A stretch of 64,000 nucleotides of DNA from Planctomycetota bacterium (GCA_027493525.1 JAOSKN010000001.1:1922001-1986000); one strand, 5' to 3'; shown: positions 8,752 to 18,535, counted from the stretch's first letter. A program made the numbers and translations. The notes: a model not told the origin generated them from the sequence alone.

Positions 8752-9687
8752 TCAGGCCTTGAGTGCGACGGCTTCCCGGGCGCGGCGTTCGGCGCCCGCC
8801 GCCGCGCAGGAGGCCGGCGTGCCGTCGGCTTCGAGGTAGGTTCGCCGCTTCTCGTCTTCGCCGATCAGCCGGGTGCGCGGCCCGCGGTAGAAGAACTGCG
8901 CGGCGCGGCGCCGGCGGTCGGAGCGGTTCGGCGGGGTGTGGTGGGGGAGCAGGGTCGAGAAGAAGAGCACGCCGCCGGCGCGGAGTTCCACCGGCAGCGC
9001 CGCGCCGTAATCCAGCCGGCCGTCGGCAAGTGTGCAGTCGTCCCGGTGGACGTGCTGCTTCGGGCCCAGGCGGTGCGCGCCCGGCAGGACGAACATGCAG
9101 CCGTTGTCGGCCGCCGCGTCGTCCAGCGCGATCCACACGTCCACGCCGTCGGCCGCCGGCTCGTACAGGAAGTACGCGCTGTCCTGGTGCCAGGGCTTGG
9201 GCGAGCCGATCCGCGCGGGCTTGCAGAGCGCGTCGCTGCTGTAGAGGACCGCGCCGGGGCCCAGGAGCGCGTCGAGCACGTTGGTGAGGCGCGCGTCTTC
9301 GGCAAGCCGCCTGAAGAACGCATGTCCCTTGGCGGGGTGGATCAGCTTGCGGTAGGTCCGATCGAGTTCCTCGACGCTCATGCGGGCCGGATCGATCTCG
9401 AGGCCCGGCTCGAAGAGCACCCCTGAATCCGAGGCTTGGTCGACGACGCGGCAGCCCGAGTAGTTGCGCATCGCGTTCGGCGCGCGTTCGACCTTCAGCT
9501 CCCCCGCCTTCGCGCGCGCGGCGAGCCCTTGCAGCATTTCGCTCATGGCGCGGCGGCCTGCTTCGACCTCGCCCGGTTCGAGAAGGCTCTCGAAAGCCAG
9601 GTATCCTTCCCTGTGGAAACGGGCCACCTGCCCGGCATCGAGGGTGGCCGGCAGCGGTTCGGTGAATGCGGGCGTCGCGGCGGTCAT
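8752..9687 (-). CDS. Second phytanoyl-CoA dioxygenase (PhyH)-like oxygenase
   Basis: This 311-aa protein has the PhyH iron site clearly: KPWHQDSAYFLYEP supplies the HxD pair and FSTLLPHHTPPNRSD the distal His, with RRRRAAQFFYRG as the probable 2-oxoglutarate-binding basic segment. DVWIALDDAAADNGCMFVLPGAH is the standard core strand. It is more typical of the family than the copy at 2051. An AraC regulator (9806-10614) lies just upstream on the same strand, about 118 bp away, and may be co-transcribed with it or control it. Substrate is unknown. Confidence 0.9.
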   Translation of the reverse strand: MTAATPAFTEPLPATLDAGQVARFHREGYLAFESLLEPGEVEAGRRAMSEMLQGLAARAKAGELKVERAPNAMRNYSGCRVVDQASDSGVLFEPGLEIDPARMSVEELDRTYRKLIHPAKGHAFFRRLAEDARLTNVLDALLGPGAVLYSSDALCKPARIGSPKPWHQDSAYFLYEPAADGVDVWIALDDAAADNGCMFVLPGAHRLGPKQHVHRDDCTLADGRLDYGAALPVELRAGGVLFFSTLLPHHTPPNRSDRRRRAAQFFYRGPRTRLIGEDEKRRTYLEADGTPASCAAAGAERRAREAVALKA

Positions 9688-9805
9688 GGGCGTGCTCCGG
9701 TTGCGTGGTCCTTGCCGATGCGTCGAGGGCAGGATACCCCGCGGTCGGGGCCGGCGTCTTTGGCCGCGTACGGCGCGCTTTTACCCGAATCCGAGTCGGG
9801 GCCGG

Positions 9806-10614
9806 TTACAGCGCCCCGCTTGCGCGGCGGAAGGCGCCGGGGCTCATGCCGATGGCGCGCTGGAAGGCGCGCGTGAAGGCGTGGACGTTGGCGTAGCCGG
9901 CCTGCGCGGCGATCTCCTTGATCGCGGCCTCCGGTTCGGCGGCCAGGCGCTGCGCCGAAGCGCGGACGCGCAGCCGGAGCAGGTACTCGCGCGGCGTCAG
10001 CTTGAGCAGTTCGCGGAAGCGCTTTCCAAAGTGGTCGGGGCTGACGTGGCAGGCGGCGGCGAGTCCCTCGACGGACCAGCCGGCGTGTGGCTCGTTCTCG
10101 GCCCGCTCGAGGATCCCCCAGAGGCGCTGCTGGAAGGCGTCGCCCGGCTCGGCGTCGCCGCGTGCCTGTCCGAGGCGGCGCGCGGCCTCGACGAGGCAAA
10201 GGGTGAGCGCGGCGGCGCCCTGCTGCCCGGCCAGGTCGGCCTCCCGGCGTTTGGCCTCGCACGCGCGCTCGATGGCGCGGACGGACTCGGCGGAGGCGCG
10301 CCAGTGGAACAGGCGCCGGCCGAGGCGCGGCCAGTGCGCGGGGGCACGCGGAAGAAGAACATGGCGATGCGCATTCCCGAGCGCGTGCGGTGGGCGTGCC
10401 GGGCCAGGGGCGGCATCAACAGCGCGTCGCCGCGGCGCGAGCGGAAGGCGCGGCCGTCCCCGCCGTCCACGACGACCTCCCCGCCCAGCGTCACGTCGAG
10501 TTGATGATGCGCGTGCACATGGCTGGGCCAGGTCTGGGGCTTGCGCGGATAGGCCGTGGCGCCCCAGGAGAGCAGTTCCAGGACGAGGGGCGCGTGGACG
10601 GGCATCGCGGTCAC
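9806..10614 (-). CDS. AraC-family regulator, reading frame broken once (G run at 10340-10344)
   Basis: The first ~92 codons (start 10614) encode a cupin with SHVHAHHQLDVTLGG and RRGDALLMPPLARHAHR. The rest is in the next frame and encodes a helical linker and twin HTH (SVEGLAAACHVSPDHFGKRF; IKEIAAQAGYANVHAFTRAF; ending GMSPGAFRRASGAL). One extra base in the G5 run at 10340-10344 joins them smoothly (FFFRVPPAHWPRLGRRLF), giving 269 residues. A sequencing deletion is the likeliest cause; a real frameshift would kill the regulator. It sits next to the second PhyH-like gene, mirroring the pair at 2051-3908. Confidence 0.88.
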
Positions 10615-10641
10615 CCGGCGGGCGTCACGGCGCCGCGCGCC

Positions 10642-10941
10642 TTATTCGAGGCCGAAACGGTTGGCGACGAGCAGGTCGAGGGCCTCCAGCGCCTCGCGGG
10701 CGTCGGGGCCCTTGGCGCGGAAGGTGAACTCGTTGTCGTTCTCCGAGGCGCGGTTGACCATGTACGCCGCGAACTCGATCATGTCGAGGATGCTCTTGGC
10801 GGAGAAGTCGAGGTCGTCCTTGATGGCGCGGATCTCGGCCTGGAAGCCCGTGGCGGTCTCCACGATCTTCTGCGCGGGGCGCATGTGGAGCCCGTGCTTG
10901 TTGCGCAGGCTGATGCGACGATCCATCCATTCGTCGCTCAT
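10642..10941 (-). CDS. HPr-family phosphocarrier protein
   Basis: This 99-aa protein has the HPr active-site signature NKHGLHMRPAQK, with the phosphorylatable His at ~19, and a FSAKSILDM segment matching the regulatory Ser loop (Ser ~50). It starts at the ATG at 10941. It is the last gene of the minus-strand run hpf-ptsN-yvcK-HPr and could act as an NPr/Crh-like regulatory carrier rather than a sugar-transport one, since no EIIB or EIIC gene is present here. Ser retention suggests HPr kinase control, but no hprK is in the window. Confidence 0.92.
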   Translation of the reverse strand: MSDEWMDRRISLRNKHGLHMRPAQKIVETATGFQAEIRAIKDDLDFSAKSILDMIEFAAYMVNRASENDNEFTFRAKGPDAREALEALDLLVANRFGLE

Positions 10942-11038
10942 CCGTGTACCGCTCCCTGGAGCCCCGCGCGGTGAGTTCCGCACCCCATAAACCGTACCAT
11001 ATACGACGGGTCCGCCTTTCGCGCCAGTGCCGCCGCCG

Positions 11039-12331
11039 TCACGTCGCCCGCAGGATCTGGAGCAGCGCCTGGGCGAGCTTCACCGAGTCGTGGCGGATGG
11101 GATAGGCCGGGTTGACGACGTCGGCGGCGACGAGCTGGTAGCTCGAGGCGCTCCCGCCGCTCACGTCGTGCCGCACCAGCCGCGCGACCTTCCCGTCCAC
11201 GACAAACGAGTCGGCGTCCTGGCCGGCGGCGACGCCCCGCGCGTCGCCGGAGGCCACGATCGGAGCCTGGTTCACCAGCACGTAGTCGTAGACGCGGTAC
11301 GGCGAGACGTGGCGGTCCAGCGCGGCGAGGAAGTCGGGCAGATGGTAGCCCCGCGTCTCGCCTTCGTAGGTCATGATGTTGACGACGAAGACCTTCTTGG
11401 CCTTGGTGCGCGCCAGGGCCGCCGGGAGCCCTTCGATCAGCAGGTTGGGCAGGACGGAGGTGTAAAGGCTGCCCGGGCCGAGCACGACCAGGTCGGCCTC
11501 CTCGATGGCCTTGACGATGTCCGCCGCGGCGGGCTCGGGCTTGGGCTTCAATTCGAGCTTCTTGATGCGCTTCTCGGACTTGGCGATCTGGGCCTGCCCG
11601 GTGGTCTTGGTGCCGTCCTCGTGGTGCGCGACCAGGAAGATGCGGTCGAGGGTGCTGGGCAGGACCTGGCCGCGGACGGAGAGGATGCGATTGGCTTCGC
11701 GCACGCCCGCGCCGAAGTCGCCGCGGATGCGGGCGAGCACGGTCAGGAAGAGGTTGCCGAAGCTGTGCCCGCCCAGTTCGCCCTCGGGGAAACGGTAGTC
11801 GAGCAGCTCGGCCATCAGCGGCTCTTCGTCGGCGAGCGCGATCAGGCATTTGCGCAGGTCGCCGGGCGGCTGCAGGCCCAGCTCCTGGCGCAGCTTGCCG
11901 CTGGAGCCGCCGTCGTCGGCCATGGAGACGATGGCGGTGGTGTAGGCCGAGAGTTCGCGCAGCCCGGCGAGGAGCACCGAGAGCCCCGTGCCGCCGCCGA
12001 TGGCCACGACGCGCGGGCCGCGGCTGAGCACCGCGCGCTGGTAGGCCGCGTCCACCAGCCCGCGCTGCCCGCCGCGGCGGTCCACCAGGCCCGACATCGA
12101 CTTGATCAGGCGGTAGATGCCCGTGATCAGGCAGAAGGCGGCGAGCATGTAGCCGAGGACGGCGGCGGCGACGAGCTTGGCGCCGGCGACCTTTTCGAAG
12201 CCCGGCGTGCCGGTGACGAAGAGCAGGACGCCCCAGGAGGCAAAGAAGGCGAAGAGGATCCCGGCCAGGATCACCGCGATCCAGCGCTTGATGCGGAGGC
12301 CCGGGCGGAGCCATTTGAGGATCTTCTGCAT
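11039..12331 (-). CDS. yvcK: YvcK/CofD-family gluconeogenesis factor with N-terminal membrane anchor
   Basis: This 430-aa protein carries the YvcK Rossmann-like core from about residue 105: VVAIGGGTGLSVLLAGLR, VSMADDGGSSGKLR, PPGDLRKCL and DLVVLGPGSLYTSVLPNLL. Family members bind UDP-GlcNAc and influence carbon and cell-envelope metabolism. Unusually for Bacillus YvcK, the first ~75 residues hold two hydrophobic helices (about 18-40 and 51-73), so the domain should be held at the cytoplasmic membrane; longer membrane-anchored YvcK forms are known in other lineages. It lies between ptsN and HPr genes on the same strand. Confidence 0.92.
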   Translation of the reverse strand: MQKILKWLRPGLRIKRWIAVILAGILFAFFASWGVLLFVTGTPGFEKVAGAKLVAAAVLGYMLAAFCLITGIYRLIKSMSGLVDRRGGQRGLVDAAYQRAVLSRGPRVVAIGGGTGLSVLLAGLRELSAYTTAIVSMADDGGSSGKLRQELGLQPPGDLRKCLIALADEEPLMAELLDYRFPEGELGGHSFGNLFLTVLARIRGDFGAGVREANRILSVRGQVLPSTLDRIFLVAHHEDGTKTTGQAQIAKSEKRIKKLELKPKPEPAAADIVKAIEEADLVVLGPGSLYTSVLPNLLIEGLPAALARTKAKKVFVVNIMTYEGETRGYHLPDFLAALDRHVSPYRVYDYVLVNQAPIVASGDARGVAAGQDADSFVVDGKVARLVRHDVSGGSASSYQLVAADVVNPAYPIRHDSVKLAQALLQILRAT

Positions 12332-12463
12332 GAAGCGCTCGAAGCTCCTGGCGCCGCACGCCGGGTTCGCGCCCGCGGGTCGGTTGCCGCGCGCTTCGGA
12401 TAAGACGATGGGCGCCCGCGCGACGGCTCCGGGCGGAGGCGGGCGGAAGGCCCGGCGCGGTCC

Positions 12464-12940
12464 TTACGAGCCGCCGAAGGTCTGGTCGGCCTCGTTCAAT
12501 ACGTCGCGGATGTCCTTCGCGTCCTTGGCATCCCGCAGGAACTTCACGAACTTCTCGTCGCGCACGAGCCGCGAGATGAAGGCCAGCGCTTCCAGGTGCG
12601 AACCCGAGGCGCCCTTCGAGGACAGCAGCAGGAAGAAGACGAAGACGGGCTCGCCGTCCAGCGCGTCGAAGTTCACGCCCTTTTTGGAACGCCCGAAGGC
12701 GCAGACGAGGTCGGAGATCGAATCGTGTTTGGCGTGCGGGACCGCCACGCCGGAGCCGATGCCCGTGGAGCCCAGCTCCTCGCGGTCCATCAGCGCCTTG
12801 ATCACCTTCTTGGACGCCTCGCCGTCCACCCGCCCGGCTTTCACCAGCAGGTCCACCAGCTCCCGGATGACCGCTTCCTTCTCGGTCGCCTGGAGTTCGT
12901 CGCCGATGCCGCCATCAGGGATGATGTCGCTCAGTTTCAT
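12464..12940 (-). CDS. ptsN: PTS EIIA (PtsN/fructose type) regulatory protein
   Basis: This 158-aa protein is a single EIIA-type-2 domain. The active-site His is ~69 in GSGVAVPHAKHDSI, and MDREELGSTGIG and VFVFFLLLSSKGASGSHLEAL are typical neighbours. The ATG at 12940 is chosen because MKLSDII is the usual start; a longer reading adds unconserved residues. A GAGGAG motif lies ~11 bases upstream. Its place directly after hpf matches the nitrogen-PTS cluster of proteobacteria. It probably receives phosphate from the nearby HPr. Confidence 0.92.
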   Translation of the reverse strand: MKLSDIIPDGGIGDELQATEKEAVIRELVDLLVKAGRVDGEASKKVIKALMDREELGSTGIGSGVAVPHAKHDSISDLVCAFGRSKKGVNFDALDGEPVFVFFLLLSSKGASGSHLEALAFISRLVRDEKFVKFLRDAKDAKDIRDVLNEADQTFGGS

Positions 12941-12996
12941 CCGGCCCGCCGCTCCTCTCCTCACCTGACCGCCTGGTCAGGCTGTACCGCGCGTGT

Positions 12997-13365
12997 TCAT
13001 TCCTTGGTTTCGTCGCCGGTGTCCGGCTCCGGCGCGCCAAGGTCCGGGGTCTTGAACCTTCCGCTCTGCCGCTTGCGCCCGCGCATGCGGTCTTTGTACT
13101 TCTTCAAGTGCTCGCGAATCTTGTGCACCGCCTCGTCCACGGCCACGTACATGTCTTCGTGAACCGCGTGCGCAACGAGCGGCTTGCCCCGCACCACCGC
13201 GGCCACGATCTCCACCTTCTGCTGCTTGGGTTCCTGGGGACTCAACAGAATGTGCAGGTTGTGCAGGCCGTCGAAGTACTTCTCCAGGTTCTCGATCTTC
13301 TTCTGAACGTGTTCGTGCATGGCGGGCGTTAACTTCAGGTGACGCCCTTCGATCTGAACCTTCAT
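12997..13365 (-). CDS. hpf: Ribosome hibernation promoting factor (short HPF/YfiA)
   Basis: This 122-aa protein has the HPF fold: MKVQIEGRHLKLTPAMHEHV, LEKYFDGLHNLHILLSP, and DMYVAVDEAVHKIREHLKKYKDR. It lacks the C-terminal dimerisation domain of long HPF, having only a short basic/acidic tail. The ATG at 13365 is preceded by AGGAGA at good spacing. It binds the 30S decoding region and idles ribosomes in stationary phase. It opens the minus-strand run with ptsN 56 bp downstream. Confidence 0.95.
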   Translation of the reverse strand: MKVQIEGRHLKLTPAMHEHVQKKIENLEKYFDGLHNLHILLSPQEPKQQKVEIVAAVVRGKPLVAHAVHEDMYVAVDEAVHKIREHLKKYKDRMRGRKRQSGRFKTPDLGAPEPDTGDETKE

Positions 13366-13506
13366 GGATCTCTCCTGGCTCCACCCGGACCGCACAGAGG
13401 CACGCCAAGGATCGGCGGGAGGCAAATCGAAGCGCCCCGCAACCGCCGACATGAGGCGCATCCTGAACCGTTCAGAACGGAAATCCTACGAGTTGCGGGA
13501 GTAACG

Positions 13507-14352
13507 TCAAATCTGTTTGGAACCGGCTTCGAGCCGCGCCCGGGGCGAGGCCGTCGCATCCCGCGCCACTGCGCGAGGCAGCCCGTCCAGCAGCGCCGCC
13601 AGGGGCACGTGCCGGACGGCTGCCCCTTCGACTTCCACCGCGTAGGGCCGGGAGAGCGGCATGAAACTGCCCGTGTTGTAGACCCGGACTCCGGCCCGGC
13701 GCCAGCGTCCCGGCCGATGGCTGTGCCCCACCGCGACGTGTTCCACGGGCCGATCGAACTGCCCCGCCGCCCCCGCAACCCAGACCGGCATGCGCAGCAG
13801 ATAGTGCGCCACCGAGGCGATGCGCCAAGGATGGGTGGCGTGGAAGAGCAGGTAGCGGAAGGGCCGGAACTGCCGGTGCTCGAAGATTTCGGGTCGCTCC
13901 AGGTACAGCTCGCATTGCAGGCGCCGGAAGATCGCGGGGCGCGCGCCGAAGAGCCGCGCCGGCCCGTGGGATTCCAGCGCGGCGAAGAGGCGCCGGCGGA
14001 ACTCGGGGCTGAAGTCGAGCCACGGCGAGGAGCAGTCGCGCATGTAGTCGCCGTGGTAGGCCAGCAGCTTGGGTTCCGTGAGGTAGACGTAATGGGTCTC
14101 GGAGACGGCCGGGTCGTGGTTGCCGGTAACCAGTTCGGGCGGCCCGCCGCGGGAGGTCAGCGCCGCGCGCAGGCGCGCGAGCCAGCCGCGCGAGGCGGGC
14201 GTGGGGTCCGGCTGTTCCCAGCGGTCCATTCCGTCGCCGTTGACGATCACGCGGTCGTAGCGCGCGCACAGCCGCGCCAGGCCGTCCAGGCTGGCCTCGA
14301 CGCGCGAGGACGGATGGCCCATATGCAGATCGGAGAGGATCAGGACCTTCAC
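13507..14352 (-). CDS. Calcineurin-like metallophosphoesterase
   Basis: This 281-aa protein has all five metallophosphoesterase motifs in order: ILSDLHMGH (1), VIVNGDGMDRW (2), LVTGNHDPAV (3), LLFHATHPW (4) and VAVGHSHRPG (5), so a two-metal phosphodiesterase/phosphatase site is intact. Lengths between motifs loosely resemble LpxH-like UDP-diacylglucosamine hydrolases and predicted DNA phosphoesterases. It lies 141 bp upstream of hpf on the same strand, but the gap leaves co-transcription open. Substrate is not predictable. Confidence 0.88.
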   Translation of the reverse strand: MKVLILSDLHMGHPSSRVEASLDGLARLCARYDRVIVNGDGMDRWEQPDPTPASRGWLARLRAALTSRGGPPELVTGNHDPAVSETHYVYLTEPKLLAYHGDYMRDCSSPWLDFSPEFRRRLFAALESHGPARLFGARPAIFRRLQCELYLERPEIFEHRQFRPFRYLLFHATHPWRIASVAHYLLRMPVWVAGAAGQFDRPVEHVAVGHSHRPGRWRRAGVRVYNTGSFMPLSRPYAVEVEGAAVRHVPLAALLDGLPRAVARDATASPRARLEAGSKQI

Positions 14353-14428
14353 GGATGTGTCCTTCGGGGCCGCGACCGATGCGGAGGGTTGCCAGGACGG
14401 TATCGGCCGGAATCGGGCCGGGTGAAAG

Positions 14429-17400
14429 CTACAGCTTCGCGGCCCGGGGTTTATTCAGCATCGCTTCGCCTTCCACCTGGATGGTGACGGTCCCGTCCTT
14501 GCGGAGCGGCGTGGTGGTCTTGTAGGGCTTCCCGTCGATCCGGATCTCCAGGACGTCGTCCTTGGTGGTGATCATGATCTTGTGCGGGCCGGGCGGCAGG
14601 GCGTTGCGGTCGATCTCGACGGGGACCGTGGAGAAGCCCTCGCCGCGATCTTCGCCCGGGCCGTTGCCGGGCGGGCCGCCGCCGCCGAAGCGCCCGCCGC
14701 GCCGCCCGCCGAAGCCCCGCCCGCCGTCGAAAGGCAGCGGCCCGTTGGGCGCGAAGACGGCCGCCTCGCCGCCTTCGATCACCACGCCATAGGCCTGGCC
14801 GATCGTCTTGTTCAGCCGCTCCTTGACCGTGTCCTGGATCGAGTTGCCCCCGCCGAACATGCCCAGCCAGGGCATGTTCAAGGCCTTCAGCATCGCGTCC
14901 AGGCTGCCGGGGTCGCGGGTCAGGACCTTGAGCTTGGTTTCCTGGGCGACCTGCACGGTCACCTCGACGGCGCCGTTGCGGGTATCCAGAGTGAGCTTGC
15001 CGTCCTTGACGGTGAAGTTCTCAGGATTTCGCGGGTCCGCCTTCCACTCGCCGCTCACGTTCTGCCAGCCGTTTTTCTCGAGCATGGCCTTGGCGTCGGC
15101 GGTCTGGTTGGCGGCCTGCGGCTGGGCGGCGCCCTGGGCCTTGGTCCAGGCCAGCAGGCGCTGGATCTCGGCGGCCTGGTCCTTCGCGTAGTCCGTGCCG
15201 GCCAGTTCGCCGCCCTCGCCGAACGGCGCGAGCGCCTTCACGACCTCGGGCACGGCCTTCTTCTTTTCGTTTTCCTGCGCCGCGGCCAAGGCCTGCCTGG
15301 CCTGTTGCTCGCGCAGCCCCTTCAGCGCCGCCTGGGCGCGCGCGTACGGCTCGTCGGCGAGATCCTTGAGTTCGGCCTTGGCGTTGCGCGCCTGGTCGAG
15401 CAGGTCCAGCGCGTCGGGCCAGGCCGCGACGGCGTAGGCCAGCAGCCCCGCCTGGAGCGTCTGCTCAGGCGTCGCGGCTTCCACCGCGGCCCGGACGAGC
15501 GCGACGGCCTGCGCCGGTTCGAGGTTCTTCCAGGGGACGAGCTGCCCGGGCGGGGCCTTGATGGGATTGCACTTCAATCCCGCGCTCTCGTAGCCCGTGA
15601 CTATCGCGCCTTCCGGATACAGGTTGGCGACGCTGGGCTTCTTGCCGGCCTTGAGCGCTTCGAGCGCGGCGTCCCAGGCCTGCCCCGCGCGCAGGCAGCG
15701 TTCGGCCCACATCGCGGCCTCGACCTTGGCTTCCCGCGAGGCGACCTGCTTGTCGGCCACGTTCTTGAAGACCTCGGAGGCGCCCTTGAAATCGAAATAG
15801 GCCTCGGGGCCGCGCACGCGGGCCTCGGCCAGCGGGTGCGCGGCGTCGATCTTCTTGCGTTCGGCCTCCTGGCGTTCGAGCTGCTTGGCGTTGGCGGCGG
15901 CCTCACGCTCTTCGAGTTCTTTCAGTTTTTCGGCGAGCCGGATGCGTTCGGCCAGCGTCTCGGGCAGTCCGCGCCCGAGGTCCTCGAGGAGCTTGCGCGC
16001 GGATTCGAACTCGCCCGATTGCACCAGCCCGTCGGCCTGCTTGAGCTGCGCCTGGAGCGCCTCCACCCAGCGCTCGTCGGCCTGGGCAAGTTGCGCGCGC
16101 GCGGTCTCGATCGACGGATGCGTCGGGCGGGCTTCGAGGAACGCCTGGAGCGCCGCGCGCGCCTCCGCGTAGCGTCCGGCCTCGGCGGCCTCGCGCGCGG
16201 CGGCCTCGACGGTCTTCCATGCCGCATCGAGCTCCCGCGCGGCCTTTTGCGCTTGCGCGAGCTTCTCCTTGGCGGCGCCGGCCTGCGGGGCCTGCCCGTG
16301 GTCCTTGAGGAAGGCTTCCCAGGCGGCGGCCAGGCCGGCGGGGTCGGCCCCAGCGCCTGTTCGTGTCGCGCGGCAAGCTGCTCAAAGGCTTTCTTCGCGG
16401 CGTCGTTCTTCGCGGGCACGGAAGGCAGGATGGCCGGCGCGACGGGTTTGGGTGTTTCGTGCTCGGCGGACTTGGCCTCCCGCCGGGGGGCCGAGTTGCC
16501 GCCCGAGCCGCCCGAGAAGAGGAAGAGGCCGCCCAGCAGCGCCGCGGCGGCGATGCCCAGGCCCACGAAGAGGCCGGAATGGTTCTTGCCCTCGCCCGAT
16601 TCCCCGCGCGGCCGAACGCGCGCGGCCGGGCCGGTCGTGACGCGGCCCACTTTGCCGGTGGTGATCCGGCCGGCCTTGCCCGTGGCGGCGCCCGAGCGCC
16701 CCACGTATTCGCCGGCCTTCACCTTCCCGAAGGCGTCCACGACCTCCTGCGCGTTCTGGAAACGCTTCTCGGGGTCCTTCTGCATCAGCTTCTCGACGAC
16801 GGCGACGAAGCCGGGCGAGAGTTCCGGGCGGATCGATTTCAGCGACGCCGGCTCCTCGTTGATCACCTTGACCATGATCAGCGCCGGCGTCTTGCCCTCG
16901 AAGGGCGTGTGCCCCGCGGCCATGGTGTAGAGCGAAGAACCCAGACCGTAGAGATCGGTGCGCCCGTCGAGCTTCTCGCCCCGCGCCTGTTCAGGCGCCA
17001 TGTAGTGCGGCGTCCCGAGGGCCGTGCCGTCCTGGGTCAGGTGCCCGTCCTGCCCTTCCTTCTTGTCCTCGAAGCGCGCCAGGCCCAGGTCCGCCAGCCG
17101 CGCCGAGCCGTCCTTGTCGAGCAGGAAGTTGTCGGGCTTGATGTCGCGATGCAGGATCCCGCGCTCGTGCGCTTCCTTCAGCGCCGAGGCGATCTGCGTG
17201 CCGATCTCGAGGCAGGCGGCCTCGTCGAAGGGGCCTTGCTCCTTGAGCTGCTTATGCGCCGTCGTGCCGTCCACGAACTCCATCGAAATGTAGTAGTAGC
17301 CTTCGAGCTGCCCGACGTCGTGGACGTGCACGATGTTGGGGTGGGAGAGCTTTCCGGCGGCGTGGGCCTCGCGGATGAAACGCTGGACGCGCTTCTCGTC

Positions 17401-17547
17401 GGAGGCCATGCTGCGGGGGAGGAACTTCAAGGCCACGATCCGGTCCATGGAGAGCTGGCGGGCCTTGAAGACCACGCCCATCGCGCCCCGGCCGACCTCT
17501 TCGAGGATCTCGAAGTTTCCGAGTGTCTTCCCAACCAGCGTCGCCAT
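14429..17547 (-). CDS. Transmembrane Ser/Thr protein kinase with long outer domain, frame broken once (C run at 16348-16351)
   Basis: Once corrected this is ~1039 aa. The start is the ATG at 17547 with GAGG upstream. A complete PknB-type kinase fills residues ~10-275: VGRGAMGVVFKAR (Gly loop), VALKFLP (Lys), HRDIKPDNFLL (catalytic loop), ADLGLARF (DFG variant, DLG) and GTPHYMAPEQARG. A single membrane helix follows (~335-355, LFVGLGIAAAALLGGLFLF). The next part is in another frame: a helical, Ala/Glu-rich repeat region, a Gly/Arg-rich linker (GGRRGGRFGGGGPPG) and a C-terminal beta domain (DVLEIRIDGKPY). One extra base in the C4 run at 16348-16351 restores continuity. The cytoplasmic kinase probably reports on something sensed outside. 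Confidence 0.88.
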
Positions 17548-17783
17548 AAACCCCACCTCACAACCACCTGCCTGGAAGCAGGTTGCCTCGAGAATTCAAC
17601 CACTTCAGACGGTCTGAGGTCTACGCGCTCTGTCTCCGCGAGCCCCGCCGCAGAGCCTTAAAAATGTTGCACTAGGTGCGGTTTGGACGCACGAAATCCC
17701 CGGGTTGGACCAGGAAGCAGGATTCCAAACTGCAATTAAATAGAGTACCACATCGTGCAATCAGGTCCACACCTCGACCCAAC

Positions 17784-18308
17784 CTATTTCTTGGAGGTGG
17801 CCTTGGCGCGCGGCTTGGCTTTTTCGGCGGGCTTGCCCTTGGCGGCGGCCTTCTTGGGCTTGGTCTTGAGCGTCTCGGCCTTCAGCGTCACGAGGCCCTG
17901 GAAGTTCTGGTAGTCGGCGTCGCTGCGGAGGGGGACGCGGACGAGGCGCTTGCCGTTGACGGTCCGGGTCCGGCCGATACGGCGGCGCAGTTCGGGCGCC
18001 AGGACGGTGCCGTTGGCCTTGACGCCTTCGTCCACGGGCACCGTCGCTTCGAAGGAGTTAGGGAGCAGGTGCAGGGTGCAGAGGGCGTCCTTGGCGCCGA
18101 GCATGTAGCGGACGGCCCAGCCCCAGTTGGTGTCGTAGTAGTGCAGGCCGCTGGTGGCGCCGTTGATCGTCGCCAGGAAGCGCTCGACTTCCCCGTAGCG
18201 CTTGCGGCCGAGGGGATCCAGCAGGCTCACCAGGCGCGCGCGCGTGGGCTTGGGCTCCTTGCGCGTGAAGGGATGACTTCCGTTCTTCGCAGTTCTGACG
18301 GCGGCCAC
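17784..18308 (-). CDS. DUF3788-like protein with basic Lys/Ala-rich tail
   Basis: The GTG at 18308 has a perfect AGGAGG seven bases upstream and gives a 174-aa protein. The core (GKRRY-like RKRYGEVERFLATING, LHYYDTNWGWAVRYM, CTLHLLPNSFEATVPV) resembles DUF3788, small cytoplasmic proteins of unknown role. The final ~25 residues are Lys/Ala-rich (KPKKAAAKGKPAEKAKPRAK), like histone-H1-type or nucleic-acid-binding tails seen on assorted bacterial proteins. It is a single gene facing away from the oxidoreductase at 18536. Family assignment is tentative. Confidence 0.7.
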   Translation of the reverse strand: MAAVRTAKNGSHPFTRKEPKPTRARLVSLLDPLGRKRYGEVERFLATINGATSGLHYYDTNWGWAVRYMLGAKDALCTLHLLPNSFEATVPVDEGVKANGTVLAPELRRRIGRTRTVNGKRLVRVPLRSDADYQNFQGLVTLKAETLKTKPKKAAAKGKPAEKAKPRAKATSKK

Positions 18309-18535
18309 GATCGTACCTCCTGAAAACACGGGTCCGGGCCTTCGACCACGGCCCTTCCCGACCGGACAGGGCATAGCGAAACGCAGGGGGTGTATTTTAC
18401 GGGAAGGGCCGGTCAAATTCAAAGTCAGGCCAGAGGCATGGGGGGCAGGGGAGCGCCGCGAGGGGAACCCCCCGTCTGCCTGGGCTATGGGTATGCGGGG
18501 TCAAAAACCATACGGGCGCGCGGCGCGAACCCGGG

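Noticed and set aside
16340..16360. Programmed ribosomal frameshift in the kinase gene
   Set aside because: No slippery heptamer or downstream structure is evident and nine similar breaks occur in unrelated genes at homopolymers, so sequencing error is simpler.
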